Of a DNA stretch of 49,523 nt, positions 1 through 8,851 are shown piece after piece; within the stretch, counting starts at the first letter, position 1; every line of letters begins with the position of its first letter. A model generated the notes under the pieces. It was not told the origin of the DNA and did no database searches. It worked only from the letters and a program-made list of their open reading frames with translations. Location of the stretch: the NCBI GenBank assembly GCA_002372935.1, contig DFJF01000004.1, positions 1 through 49,523 on the forward strand, read 5' to 3'. A program made the translations under genes and the position numbers. Source of the DNA: Clostridiales bacterium UBA3678 (lineage in GTDB: Bacteria > Bacillota > Clostridia > TANB77 > CAG-508).

Positions 1-393
1 AGCACTTTAAAAATTTACTTTTTGGCACTGTGTTTTTTAAGTTATAACACATACCGTTTTGGTTTCATCTCTAAAGAATTTATTGTTTACTTTTCAATGT
101 ACTTTTATGTCCACTTTTGTTGCGGACATTTTGTATTATACTATGACAATTTTAATTTGTCAATACATTTTTCAAAAAAAATTTAAAAATATTTTTCTTA
201 ATTTTTTTTGACACCTTTTCTTAATTAGTACATTCTTAATCTTATCATTTTTTTGTTTCTTTGTCAATAATTTTATCATATTTTTTATGTAAATTTTTGT
301 TGCATTTCAAATACTAATTAAGGGTAATTTTTTGTCAGCGTTATTACAAGCTAAAAATATAAACTATTTCGTGGAAAATGATAAATATAAAAA
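1..393. other. AT-rich intergenic region holding a leftward promoter
   Basis: I see no gene in these bases on either strand. The region lies downstream of the divIC terminator and upstream of a gene that would begin beyond the left edge on the minus strand. It holds one strong minus-strand promoter (listed separately) and, just downstream of it, a short inverted repeat (TGTCC...GGACA, near 110-127) that could form a small hairpin in the leader RNA. Confidence 0.5.
135..163 (-). promoter_or_regulatory. Sigma-A type promoter reading off the left edge
   Basis: On the minus strand the -35 TTGACA (158-163) and the -10 TATAAT (135-140) both match consensus with an exact 17-base spacer. The spacer and -35 contain the inverted repeat GACAA-N7-TTGTC (145-161), a plausible operator. 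The gene it drives is outside the window. Confidence 0.75.
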
Positions 394-419
394 AACAGCA
401 TATAAAATTATATGTTGTT
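394..419 (-). terminator. Terminator of the yabP-yabQ-divIC operon
   Basis: On the minus strand a hairpin (AACAACATATAA / TTATATGCTGTT) follows the divIC stop codon directly and runs into a seven-T tract. This is a standard intrinsic terminator. Confidence 0.7.
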
Positions 420-420
420 T

Positions 421-696
421 CTAATTTTGTTGATCTACATAAACTCTTTCATTTGGTAGGTACATATCTAATTCTTCTCTTGCAGCATCTTCTATATACT
501 CTTTGGAATTTATATTTTCTTTAATTTTGCCAAGTTCTTCCTGTTCTTTTTTAGCTTCTTGCAAATTACTTTCCACTTCTTCTTTATTTGTAGCATATGT
601 ATTTAATATTTTTTGTTGATTAATAAATGTTACTAAGCTATATATAACTAAAGCAATAATTATTAACCATTTTATAAATCTTTTTATATTTTTCAT
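421..696 (-). CDS. divIC: DivIC/FtsB-family septum formation initiator
   Basis: A 91-residue bitopic membrane protein: short cytoplasmic start, one membrane helix (about residues 8-25), then an acidic coiled coil (about 30-65) outside the cell. The C-terminal EYIEDAAREELDMYLPNE matches the conserved DivIC/FtsB ending. In the family it bridges DivIB/FtsQ and FtsL in the division complex. It is last in the order yabP-yabQ-divIC, the arrangement known from Bacillus and Clostridia, with the operon terminator straight after it. Length is normal. The DivIC name rests mainly on this context, since FtsB-like proteins are very divergent. Confidence 0.88.
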   Translation of the reverse strand: MKNIKRFIKWLIIIALVIYSLVTFINQQKILNTYATNKEEVESNLQEAKKEQEELGKIKENINSKEYIEDAAREELDMYLPNERVYVDQQN

Positions 697-729
697 TTGA
701 CCTCATTCTTCTTTCAAACATAAAATTAC

Positions 730-1194
730 CTATATATTATTATATTTCTCTTTTTTTATAAAAAATCCCCTATTTTTTTTATTTTTTTTGACATTTTTTC
801 TTAAATTAATGCAAATAATTGTAATTGGTCTTAATATAAATCTTCTTATAAATTTAAAAACAATCTTTAATGGAAAATATAAAATTCTTTTTAATATATT
901 AATTATATAAACAGAAATCTTTATTACATATTCACTTATAGTTATCAAATAAAGTATTGCTCCAAGTATTATTCCAATTATCATAAATAGTCTTAATTCT
1001 CCATCACAAAATTTATAGATTGAATAAATAATAATTATACCTGTAATTATCCAAAAAAATATATCTTCTATATATGTAATTAAATCTTTTGTTTTAAATG
1101 TTTTCCTTAGAATTCTAAACAAATCAAATACTATTCCTATTATTATTCCTACTAATGCAAAACAAATAAAAAGATATGCTTGATTTTCTGCCAT
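730..1194 (-). CDS. yabQ: YabQ, spore cortex membrane protein
   Basis: A 154-residue protein with several hydrophobic helices in the first two thirds and a very basic tail rich in K, R and N. YabQ is made in the mother cell during sporulation, sits in the outer forespore membrane and is needed for cortex formation in Bacillus subtilis. The identification uses the family pattern near the N-terminus (GIVFDLFRILRK) and the position between yabP and divIC. A good ribosome site (AGAGAGG) precedes the ATG. The lysine-rich end is longer and more basic than I would expect but is read through cleanly. Confidence 0.85.
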   Translation of the reverse strand: MAENQAYLFICFALVGIIIGIVFDLFRILRKTFKTKDLITYIEDIFFWIITGIIIIYSIYKFCDGELRLFMIIGIILGAILYLITISEYVIKISVYIINILKRILYFPLKIVFKFIRRFILRPITIICINLRKNVKKNKKNRGFFIKKEKYNNI

Positions 1195-1208
1195 TATTTT
1201 TTCCTCTC

Positions 1209-1514
1209 TTATTTAAAAATTTTGCCCAATATTCCTCCTTCACTTTTTGCTTGATGATCACTATATGTCAAATTGTTTATCGTTCCTTCTACACTTACCT
1301 CTGATGTATCAATACTTAATTTGTTAATCTTTAAGTTATCTCCCTTTATTGTTAATAATCCTAATTCTGTTTCAATAATTACTACTTGATCATCAAAACT
1401 CAATACATCATTTACTCCAGAAACATTAAGTTTCTCCCTATTTTCCAATACTAAATTTTGAATAACTCCTGTGGTTAAATTTCCATTAAGACTTCTCTTT
1501 TCCTCTATAATCAT
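1209..1514 (-). CDS. yabP: YabP, sporulation protein
   Basis: A 101-residue protein without membrane segments. It carries the YabP/YqfC-family pattern, with an early NREKLNVSGVNDVLSFDD stretch followed by short beta strands (VVIIETELGLLTIKGDNL). In B. subtilis YabP is a sigma-E dependent mother-cell protein needed for the spore cortex. It is first in the operon, 14 bases ahead of yabQ, with a strong AGGAGG site in front of the ATG. I could not pick out a convincing sigma-E promoter in the roughly 70 bases upstream. Confidence 0.87.
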   Translation of the reverse strand: MIIEEKRSLNGNLTTGVIQNLVLENREKLNVSGVNDVLSFDDQVVIIETELGLLTIKGDNLKINKLSIDTSEVSVEGTINNLTYSDHQAKSEGGILGKIFK

Positions 1515-1581
1515 TACATTCCTCCTTATCTATTGTTTTCCTATATATTTATTTATATTCAGTTTGCTCAGTTTTTAGAAC

Positions 1582-1624
1582 AAAAAAAGATTATAAAAAC
1601 TTTTCATAAGCATTTATAATCTTT
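1582..1624 (-). terminator. Terminator after aspartokinase
   Basis: On the minus strand AAAGATTATAAA and TTTATAATCTTT pair around a short loop, followed by a seven-T run. It lies directly behind the aspartokinase stop and separates that gene from yabP. Confidence 0.75.
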
Positions 1625-1629
1625 ATCTT

Positions 1630-2811
1630 TTAAATTAATGTTTCATGCAATTTTTCTGTAATATCATCTGTATTATCTTTTTTATATAATATTGATATTT
1701 TCGATTCTGTTGTTTCAATACTTAAAATTTGTAATTTGAATTTATTCAAGATATAGACAATTTTTTTTAAGATAGAATTATTACTCATAATTCCATTTCC
1801 TATAATTGATATTTTAATTATATCTTCATAAGTAAATTTCATTATTTTCAATTTTGTCTCAACCAAATTTGCAAATTTGTTAAATCTATCCTTTGGTATC
1901 GTAAAATATATATCAAGTTTGTCTGTACTATTATTAATTAAATTTTTTACTCCAATTTCGTTTTCAATGAAATTTTTATATATTTTGTTGAACATTTCAA
2001 TTGAATAACTATCTGCAAATCCGTGTATATAAAATAATTTGTCATTTTTTACGATATTTTTTATAATGCACCCTTCTATTGTTTTATTGCTTATAATAGT
2101 ACCCTTACCTTTTTTAAATGTCGATTTTGCTACAATTGGCACACCAAATTTTTCGCCAACTTCAACACATCTATTATGCAAAACTTTTGCGCCCTCATCA
2201 GCTATATCTAGCATCTCTTCATATGATAATGAATCTATTTTTTTTGCAATCTTAACCTGATTTGGATCTGCAGTATATACTCCATCAACATCTGAAAAAA
2301 TATAACAATGGTTTGCTTTAATTTTAGCTGCAATTGCGACAGCTGTAGTATCAGACCCTCCTCTTCCAAGTGTAGTGATATCCATATTTTCATTAATTCC
2401 CTGAAATCCAGCTACAATAACCACTTTTCCTTTATTTAATTCTTTTTCTATTCTTGATGTATCAATATCTTCTATAATTGCATCTTGATTTGTATTATTG
2501 GTTTTTATACCTGCTTGCCATCCTGTTAAAGAAACCGTTGGGATTTTCTCCCTATTTAATAATATACTCAATTTTGCCATAGATATTTGCTCTCCAGAGC
2601 TAAGCAAAACATCTAATTCTCTTGAATTTGGCACACTTGAAAGTGTTGCCGCTTCTTTTAATAAATTATCTGTCGTTTTTCCTTGAGCAGATACAACTAC
2701 TACAATTCTATTATTTTTTTCATAAAATTCCTTTATTCTATCAGCTACAATATTTAATTTTATATTATCTGCAACTGAACTTCCTCCAAATTTTAATACA
2801 ACTGTGTCCAT
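1630..2811 (-). CDS. lysC: Aspartate kinase
   Basis: Aspartokinase (393 residues from the chosen start) phosphorylates aspartate, the first step towards lysine, threonine, methionine and diaminopimelate. The N-terminal VVLKFGGSSVAD and the later TTLGRGGSDTTAVAIA are the kinase-domain signatures. The C-terminal third has the two ACT-like regulatory segments usual for feedback-controlled, single-function enzymes. I start at the ATG preceded by AAGAAGGTG, seven codons inside the longest possible frame, because that start has a correctly spaced ribosome site. Neighbours on the same strand are prfB upstream and yabP downstream, with a terminator between it and yabP. In Bacillus a spore aspartokinase (dapG) sits beside dipicolinate synthase genes; dpaA is 2.6 kb away here, so a link to spore dipicolinate is possible but unproven. 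Confidence 0.92.
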   Translation of the reverse strand: MDTVVLKFGGSSVADNIKLNIVADRIKEFYEKNNRIVVVVSAQGKTTDNLLKEAATLSSVPNSRELDVLLSSGEQISMAKLSILLNREKIPTVSLTGWQAGIKTNNTNQDAIIEDIDTSRIEKELNKGKVVIVAGFQGINENMDITTLGRGGSDTTAVAIAAKIKANHCYIFSDVDGVYTADPNQVKIAKKIDSLSYEEMLDIADEGAKVLHNRCVEVGEKFGVPIVAKSTFKKGKGTIISNKTIEGCIIKNIVKNDKLFYIHGFADSYSIEMFNKIYKNFIENEIGVKNLINNSTDKLDIYFTIPKDRFNKFANLVETKLKIMKFTYEDIIKISIIGNGIMSNNSILKKIVYILNKFKLQILSIETTESKISILYKKDNTDDITEKLHETLI

Positions 2812-2959
2812 ATTTGACACCTTCTTTTTCATTTCTAGAAAGGACTATTTAATTATAAATATTCCTTTTATATTATATGACTTTCAAAGAGGTATTGTTC
2901 TTCTTCTAAAGTGAAACAGATGAGTTTAGTCAAGAACAAATCTGGTTGGTTGCTTTTAA

Positions 2960-4067
2960 TCAGCTATGAAGTATTTTTTTCTGATACGCCTCTATAAAAC
3001 CATCAATTTCTCCATTCATAACAGCTTCAATATTACCTGTTTCAAAATTAGTTCTATGGTCTTTAACCATTGTATATGGGCAAAAAACATAAGAACGAAT
3101 TTGACTTCCCCAAGCAATATCTCTTTGAACACCTTTTAAGTCTTCTATTTTTTCTTTATTTTCCCTTTCTTTTAAATCCATCAATTTAGATTTAAGCATC
3201 TTCATAGCATTTTCTCTATTTTGAATTTGAGAGCGTTGAGTCTGGCAGGAAACTACAATTCCTGTTGGTATATGTGTAAGTCTTACAGCTGATGATGTCT
3301 TATTTATATGTTGTCCTCCTGCCCCAGATGCTCTATAAACATCCATTTTTATATCATCAGGACTTATGTATAAATCTACATCATCATTTATTTCAGGAAT
3401 TACTTCTAAAGAAGCAAAAGAAGTATGTCTTCTACCACCACTATCAAATGGCGAAATTCTAACTAATCTATGTACTCCCATCTCTCCTTTTAAATATCCA
3501 TAAGCATTTTCTCCAATAACTTCAAATGTAACACTTTTTATTCCGGCTTCATCACCTTCCAAATAATCAAGTTCTTTTACTTCATATCCAGATTTTGTAG
3601 CCCATCTTGTATACATTCTGTATAACATTTCTGCCCAATCTTGTGACTCTGTGCCACCAGCACCTGGATGAAGTGTAAGAATTGCATTATTTGAATCGTA
3701 TTTTCCAGAAAATAGTGTCTCTAATTCAAATTTTTCTAGCTCTTTTCCAAGTTTTTTCACATTTGATGTTATTTCATTTTCTAATGATTCATCTTGTTCC
3801 ATTTCTACAATATCTATAAGTTCTTTAGTATCATCAATTTCTTTGCTCAATGTTTTATATTTTGTAACTTTACCTTTTCTTGATTTTATCTCACTTAAAA
3901 TTTTTTTGCTTTCCTTTTGATCATTCCAAAAGCCATCCTGCATTGTTTTCTTTTCTAGCTCATTAAGTTCTTCTTCATTTTTTTTGATGTCAAAGTGAAT
4001 CACCTAAACTTTCTAGATTTTGTTTGTACTCATTTAGTCTATTTTTACTTTCTTCTAAATCTAACAA
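2960..4067 (-). CDS. prfB: Peptide chain release factor 2, programmed +1 frameshift
   Basis: RF2 recognises UGA and UAA stops and releases the finished protein. The gene is in two frames. A 25-codon opening from TTG at 4067 (ribosome site AAAGGAGAG) ends at an in-frame TGA (3990-3992), and the main frame continues as DIKKNEEELNELEKK. Joined, the protein is about 368 residues, normal for RF2. It has the SPFD tripeptide region for stop recognition (about residue 205) and the catalytic GGQ loop (about 251). The junction CTT-TGA-C with an upstream AGGTGA is the classic autoregulatory site: low RF2 lets the ribosome pause and slip forward. Aspartokinase lies downstream and an M23 peptidase upstream behind its own terminator. 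Confidence 0.95.
3990..4008 (-). promoter_or_regulatory. RF2 programmed +1 frameshift site
   Basis: Minus-strand reading AGGTGA-TTCA-CTT-TGA-C. The Shine-Dalgarno-like AGGTGA, slippery CTT, weak TGA-C stop context and 25-codon opening frame match the known prfB element. Skipping one base gives CTT-GAC and enters the release-factor frame. Confidence 0.93.
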
Positions 4068-4221
4068 ATTATCACTCTCCTTTTATTAATTGGGAATAAA
4101 TTTTTCAGGATACATGTTTTACTTCTCATCTTCATTTACTCCAACACTTTGATCAAACATTCTTTTTTATAAATATGCTCATATTATATCAATATATTCA
4201 TCTAAAATCAAGAGTTAAACA

Positions 4222-4275
4222 AAAAAGATCTGCTCTCAGGCTTATAAATTGAACAACTGAGAACAGATTTTTTTT
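4222..4275 (-). terminator. Terminator after the M23 peptidase gene
   Basis: On the minus strand ATCTGTTCTCAG and CTGAGAGCAGAT pair around a loop of about 17 bases and are followed by six Ts. It separates the peptidase gene at 4277 from prfB. Confidence 0.8.
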
Positions 4276-4276
4276 G

Positions 4277-5224
4277 CTATTTCTTATATAGATATTTTTG
4301 TGGATTTATTGCCACACTATTTATTCTAATTTCTAAGTGAAGATGTGGTCCTGTTGAATTTCCAGTTGAACCAACAGCTCCTATTATATCTCCAGATTTT
4401 ACAGTGTCTCCCACATTGGAATATATTTTATTACAATGTGCATACCATGTTTGCACACCATTTCCATGGTCTACTTTTATAAGATTTCCATAAGATCCAT
4501 TATATTCTGTAAAAACTACTTTTCCATCTGCTATAACTTTTATATCTGTACCTGTTTTACATGCAATATCTAATCCAGTATGTGTTGATGATCTTATTGA
4601 ACTAGATTCTCCAAATCTTGATGTTATTGTCCCTGACACTGGTAATACTGATAAATTTATTCCATTTATCGTAGCTAATGCTTTTTTAGCTTCTTGCTTT
4701 TCGAGGATTTTTTTTATTTCATCTTCTAATGATGTTTCTGCAACTTCTACATTATCAGTTTTTACATCCTCTGCATTTTGTGTATATTTCTCATCTATTG
4801 AAATATCCAAATCTAAATCATTTCCTTTATATTCTGAATCAATCTTCTTTACAACCTTTTTGGCTTCTTCAAGTGTATCAACATATTCCTGCGTTTTTCC
4901 ATCTAATGTTACAGCATAAAATTTATATGTTGTAATTGCTGTTTCTTCTAATTTTGCTATTATTTCTGATTCATTAGTTTCTTTATTTCTTTTAATCAAT
5001 TCTAATTCATATTGTGGTTCTTTATATAGTGAAACACTATCAATATTTTCTCCATTATTATTTATAATTTTTTCATTAATTTTATTCTTAAAAGATTCCT
5101 CATTTTCTATATATCCAAGTATCTCATCATTTACCTTTACCACATATACTGGTTTATATTTTATTACTAACATCGCGATTGTTAGTATAAGACCTAATAA
5201 CATTATAATTAAAGTTCTAAACAT
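4277..5224 (-). CDS. Membrane-anchored M23 (LytM) peptidoglycan endopeptidase
   Basis: A 315-residue protein: one N-terminal membrane helix (about 4-24), an extracellular alpha/beta linker with acidic repeats (25-190), then a C-terminal M23 metallopeptidase domain (about 195-312). The zinc site is intact, with HTGLDIA giving the first His and Asp, HGNGVQTWYAHC in the middle and GPHLHLEI at the end, so hydrolysis of peptide cross-links is expected. The start is uncertain. The ATG at 5224 has only a weak ribosome site, while a strong AAAGGAGAG lies 57 bases upstream (5282-5290) with no ATG, GTG or TTG in frame behind it, only ATT. A good promoter is at 5319-5347. The family fits a cell-wall or spore-engulfment hydrolase; which one is not shown. 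Confidence 0.85.
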   Translation of the reverse strand: MFRTLIIMLLGLILTIAMLVIKYKPVYVVKVNDEILGYIENEESFKNKINEKIINNNGENIDSVSLYKEPQYELELIKRNKETNESEIIAKLEETAITTYKFYAVTLDGKTQEYVDTLEEAKKVVKKIDSEYKGNDLDLDISIDEKYTQNAEDVKTDNVEVAETSLEDEIKKILEKQEAKKALATINGINLSVLPVSGTITSRFGESSSIRSSTHTGLDIACKTGTDIKVIADGKVVFTEYNGSYGNLIKVDHGNGVQTWYAHCNKIYSNVGDTVKSGDIIGAVGSTGNSTGPHLHLEIRINSVAINPQKYLYKK

Positions 5225-5318
5225 TTCTTTTGTAAATACTATAAATGCTGTTTTTACTTTTAATATTAAAATATTACTTCACTCTCCTTTGTCTTTATTT
5301 TTACACGCGATGTTTCCT

Positions 5319-5347
5319 ATTATACCATATATGTTTAAAAAATGCAA
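5319..5347 (-). promoter_or_regulatory. Sigma-A type promoter for the M23 gene
   Basis: Minus-strand TTGCAT (5342-5347), 17-base spacer ending in TGG, then TATAAT (5319-5324), so also an extended -10. The leader is about 90 bases to the ATG at 5224. Confidence 0.65.
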
Positions 5348-5404
5348 ATTTTGCCGAATTCTTCAAATTTTTGCCTTTCTTAAAAATAATAAATATCAAA
5401 TTAA

Positions 5405-6271
5405 TCATAAATCATCAATTAAATCATATATAGTCTTTTTTATAAATTCAGCAGATGTAACTGGTGCTACTTTTCCTGGCAATGCAAGTGCCCAAACAAA
5501 TTTTAGATTCATCTCTTTAGCATCATCTGTATTTATTCCTCCAGGACTTGAAGCCAAATCAATAAGTAAAACATTTTCTTTCATGTATTGCATCTCTTCT
5601 TTATCAATTATCATTTGTGGAATAGTATTTATTATAATGTCAAAATCCTTTAAATTCTCTTTTAAATCATACAAATTTTTAGGCGTAAATCCCATTGCTT
5701 CAATCCATGCCAAATCAGTATTTTTTCTTGCAGCACATGTAACCTTAGCTGCTAATTGATTAAATTTAGTTGCTACTATTTTTCCTACTCTTCCAAAACC
5801 CAAAATTAATACATTACTTCCATGCAATATTGTATCAGTATTTTTTATAGCTACATCTATAGCACCCTCTGCTGTTGCAATTGTATTTAAAATCACTAAT
5901 TCTTCCATTTTCATTATATCTATTACTTTTTCATAATTATCATCAAGTATCTTTTTAAATTTTTCCTCTATATTTCCTGCTATTAATATTTTATCTTTGT
6001 GCTTATTTCTTATTAAATCATCTATAGTGATATTTTTTTCACTATAAGCAGTATATAATTCTCCTGTATCATTAGAAAAAGGGATTGAACATATTATTAT
6101 TTTCGAGTGTTCTATAGTTTCTTCAAGCCTTCTACATTTTACAATCTCTTTATTATTTTCAATCTCATTTGAATTTTCCATACCAAATGTATAAACCTCA
6201 TTTTTATCTTCTGCAAGTGAAATAGCTAATTTCACTAATCGCAAATCTCCACCTATTACAGAAATCTTCAT
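5405..6271 (-). CDS. dpaA: Dipicolinate synthase subunit A
   Basis: A 288-residue protein with two Rossmann-like halves. The N-terminal part starts MKISVIGGDLR and the C-terminal NAD(P)-binding part contains VLILGFGRVGK (about residue 155), as in SpoVFA/DpaA. With DpaB it makes dipicolinic acid in the mother cell, the calcium chelator of the spore core. I start at the ATG with AAAGGATG about 10 bases upstream, nine codons inside the longest frame. In Bacillus and many Clostridia dpaA is followed at once by dpaB; here the next downstream gene is an M23 peptidase, and no dpaB lies in the window. An aspartokinase lies further downstream. Confidence 0.88.
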   Translation of the reverse strand: MKISVIGGDLRLVKLAISLAEDKNEVYTFGMENSNEIENNKEIVKCRRLEETIEHSKIIICSIPFSNDTGELYTAYSEKNITIDDLIRNKHKDKILIAGNIEEKFKKILDDNYEKVIDIMKMEELVILNTIATAEGAIDVAIKNTDTILHGSNVLILGFGRVGKIVATKFNQLAAKVTCAARKNTDLAWIEAMGFTPKNLYDLKENLKDFDIIINTIPQMIIDKEEMQYMKENVLLIDLASSPGGINTDDAKEMNLKFVWALALPGKVAPVTSAEFIKKTIYDLIDDL

Positions 6272-6362
6272 TTTAAATATCATCCTTTCATTTTTCAACT
6301 TGGGATGGGAGAGCCATTCTCAGTTGCTTTTCCCAGTTGGTAACAAATTTTTCGATTTTTCT

Positions 6363-6486
6363 AAAGAATCATCCCCTTTCAAAAAAGAACCGTCCCTTTT
6401 CAAAAAAGAACCGTCCCCTTTCAGAAAAGAACCGTCCCCTTTCAGAAAAGAACCGTCCCCTTTTTAAAAAACTGTCCCCCTTTCAA
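6363..6486. repeat. Tandem 21-bp repeat array, copy A (about 6 units)
   Basis: Six head-to-tail copies of a 21-base unit with core AAAAGAACCGTCCCC followed by TTTCAG or TTTCAA. The outer units are more diverged than the inner ones. The array lies between dpaA and the SpoIIQ-like gene, 53 bases beyond the latter's stop codon. A translatable frame (KNRPLSE repeats) runs through it only because 21 is a multiple of three. Confidence 0.95.
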
Positions 6487-6539
6487 ACTATATGCAAAAA
6501 GAACAGATTTAGTGTATAACCTAAACTGTTCCATAATTG

Positions 6540-7388
6540 CTAAAACTCCATATAAATTGTTGGATCTAAATACTCTCCATCTTTTAATAATTCAAAATGT
6601 AAATGATAATCATCAGAAACCTCAAAAGATGATGAATTTCCAACTGTTCCTAAAGTTTGTCCTTGTTCCACATTTTCACCCTCCACAACAAATTCAGTTG
6701 TAAGCAAATTCGAATATATTGTTTTATAACCATCATTGTGTTCTATTATGATTGTCAATCCATATCTTGGATCATTTTTTATTGATGTAACTTTACCTGC
6801 AGCTGCAGCTTTTACCACACTTGTTTTATCTGCTTTAATATCTACACCATTATGTGTAATCCACTCTTGCAATGTATTTGAATACACTAAAGAATCATTA
6901 GCAAATTCTCTTATTATTTCCCCTTTTACAGGAGCCTGAAATTCAATTTTATCTTTTTCTTTCTTATCAGTTTTACTTGCCTCTGTAGTGTTACTCGTAT
7001 TTGTATTTTCTGTCTTAGATGTATTGTTAGTTTTATTTACATCATTATTTTTACCTGAACTTGAACTTTCATTTTTAGTATTATTTGTAGTATTGGTAGT
7101 ATTTGTAGAATTACTATTTGCTAATATAGCTGTCTCAAATCCATCCTCATCAAATAATGAATTTTTATTTGCTAATTCGTTTTCTGATTCTTCTACTGTT
7201 TTTCCGATTGAAGAACTTGTACTCTCTGATCCATCTGAGCTCTCATTATAACTAGACAATTCATTAACAAATTTTTTCTCATCAGTACTTTTGCTAATCT
7301 TTGATATTGTAACTACAATTAATGAAATCACCAATATCGAAGCAACTACTATAGAAATTATTAAGATTTTATGATTATCTCTTTCCAT
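6540..7388 (-). CDS. spoIIQ: SpoIIQ-like membrane-anchored M23 peptidase
   Basis: A 282-residue protein: N-terminal membrane helix (about 9-28), a long low-complexity linker rich in S, T, N and K (about 35-150), then an M23 domain. This layout matches SpoIIQ, the forespore half of the SpoIIQ-SpoIIIAH channel. The zinc ligands are kept (HNGVDIK and the closing HLHFEL), as in clostridial SpoIIQ and unlike the inactive B. subtilis protein. A TTACTTACC-type ribosome region with GGAGGT precedes the ATG. A GTATA motif (7443-7447, minus) could be part of a sigma-F/G promoter, but the match downstream is poor. The repeat array A lies past its stop. SpoIIQ is the best name; a generic wall hydrolase is the alternative. 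Confidence 0.75.
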   Translation of the reverse strand: MERDNHKILIISIVVASILVISLIVVTISKISKSTDEKKFVNELSSYNESSDGSESTSSSIGKTVEESENELANKNSLFDEDGFETAILANSNSTNTTNTTNNTKNESSSSGKNNDVNKTNNTSKTENTNTSNTTEASKTDKKEKDKIEFQAPVKGEIIREFANDSLVYSNTLQEWITHNGVDIKADKTSVVKAAAAGKVTSIKNDPRYGLTIIIEHNDGYKTIYSNLLTTEFVVEGENVEQGQTLGTVGNSSSFEVSDDYHLHFELLKDGEYLDPTIYMEF

Positions 7389-7554
7389 TTACTTACCTCC
7401 AAAAAAATATGTTACTTGTATTATCTACATTTTTTAGAAATTTATACCTATTTTTTAAATTTGTTACCATATATAGTTTAGAGCGAAGAAAAATAAAAAT
7501 TTATTTAAAGGTAAAATTTAAAAATAAATGGCTGTAAATGTTAGCTATAATTTA

Positions 7555-7944
7555 CTAAAAAATATTTCTAAGATTTACAGAATATTTTTCATCTATATGT
7601 TGTAATATAAAAATAGTTTTTTCGAATTCCGAAATTGCTTGTCCATAGTCTTGGGTTTTTACTAAACTTTGTCCAGTAACTAAAGCTGTCTCAACCTTTT
7701 CCAATTCATTATGTTCTATATAATAAGATAATTTTGATTGATAATTTTGCCACTTTTTATTTAATTCATCAATATCTTTATTTACACTTTCAACATCAAC
7801 TTCATCTTTATCTATTTTACCCTCAAACATTATCAAGTCATTTGATATATTATTTATTGCATTATTTGTATATTTTTGAGTAAAATAATCTAATGTAAAT
7901 ACAAGAATAACAATTAATATTGAAATAATTAATTCTTTGTACAA
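7555..7944 (-). CDS. DUF4363 family protein
   Basis: A 129-residue protein with an N-terminal membrane helix (about 5-22) and a helical, probably coiled-coil, extracellular remainder. The pattern (ELNKKWQNYQSKLSYYIEHNELEKVE) is that of the DUF4363 family. These proteins are usually encoded beside a DUF421 (YetF-like) gene, as here 72 bases away. Translation starts at TTG, since AAGGAGG is correctly spaced from it and no ATG fits. Function unknown. Confidence 0.72.
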   Translation of the reverse strand: MYKELIISILIVILVFTLDYFTQKYTNNAINNISNDLIMFEGKIDKDEVDVESVNKDIDELNKKWQNYQSKLSYYIEHNELEKVETALVTGQSLVKTQDYGQAISEFEKTIFILQHIDEKYSVNLRNIF

Positions 7945-8016
7945 TAATATTCCTCCTTATTAAAGTTTACATTTGATAAATTTTTGTTTTTTGTGAGCTT
8001 GTGTAGAGTCAACAAT

Positions 8017-8688
8017 TTACTTTTCTTTCTTCTGACAAAAAATATGTCCTTTACCATCATATGTCACAATCAAAGCATCTTCGGGATTATAATTAAATTT
8101 ATTTACTTGCTTTTTTAGCCAAACATAATTTTTTCCAATTTTCTTCAAATTTTCACTCATAATTCTTCCATCAATTACCAAATCATAAGGAATTCCCTCA
8201 TAGTCTGGCATTATATTAAAATCCTCCGGAGTCGTATTTCTTTTATTAGGCTTGGGAATTACTGAAATTTGTCCACTTGTCTCCAAAATTGCATATTCAA
8301 CATCTCCTAATGATGAAATATTTTGACTTCTAATTCTTTCTTCTAATTCATTAATTGTAAATCTTTCTTTTATTAATGCATCCTTTTGTATTTTTCCTCT
8401 GTATATTAAAATTCTTGGCTTTCCACAGATTATTTCTCTTGCTCTTATGCTTTTCAAATTTATTAAAGATATTAGTAAATGCATAACAAGCAAGCCCAAA
8501 ATAGGCACTATTCCATTGCTTAATGGAATTCCAGTATCTGACATTGGAATTGAGGCCAAGTCCGCAATCATTATTGCTATAGCAAGCTCGAATGGCTGAA
8601 GCTGTCCAATCTCACGTTTTCCCATTAATCTCATTACTATTAAAACAATAATATATAAAATAATTGATCTAAAAAAATTAATTAACAT
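8017..8688 (-). CDS. DUF421 family membrane protein (YetF/YrbG-like)
   Basis: A 223-residue protein with three membrane helices in the first 80 residues and a soluble C-terminal domain. The conserved RLMGKREIGQLQPFELAI near residue 20 and the later VEYAILETSGQISVIPK identify DUF421. Family members include B. subtilis YetF, YdfR and YrbG, which have been tied to spore membranes and stress, but no reaction is known. It lies upstream of the DUF4363 gene, probably in one transcript. Confidence 0.82.
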   Translation of the reverse strand: MLINFFRSIILYIIVLIVMRLMGKREIGQLQPFELAIAIMIADLASIPMSDTGIPLSNGIVPILGLLVMHLLISLINLKSIRAREIICGKPRILIYRGKIQKDALIKERFTINELEERIRSQNISSLGDVEYAILETSGQISVIPKPNKRNTTPEDFNIMPDYEGIPYDLVIDGRIMSENLKKIGKNYVWLKKQVNKFNYNPEDALIVTYDGKGHIFCQKKEK

Positions 8689-8851
8689 TAAAATTCTCCT
8701 AATTTTTTTTAATTAATTTTTCCAAAAAAAATTTTTATATTCAAAAAATTTCTAATTTTTGTATTTTTATATGATGTATAAAAAAAATAAATTTACAAAT
8801 AATATCAACATAACCTTTAAAAATTTGATTTTAAAAAGGAGGTTGATTTTG

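Noticed and set aside
2039..2852. Plus-strand frames opposite aspartokinase
   Set aside because: Shadows of the minus-strand gene, with no ribosome sites and hydrophobic low-complexity products typical of antisense AT-rich DNA. The same holds for plus-strand frames opposite dnaK, spoIIE, relA and others.
6363..6486. CRISPR array
   Set aside because: The units are contiguous with no unique spacers, and no cas genes lie in the window.
6337..6519. Open frame with KNRPLSE repeats
   Set aside because: It is produced by the 21-base tandem repeat, which has no stops in that frame. No ribosome site, and the same peptide appears in unrelated places (17944-18273, 49330-49521).
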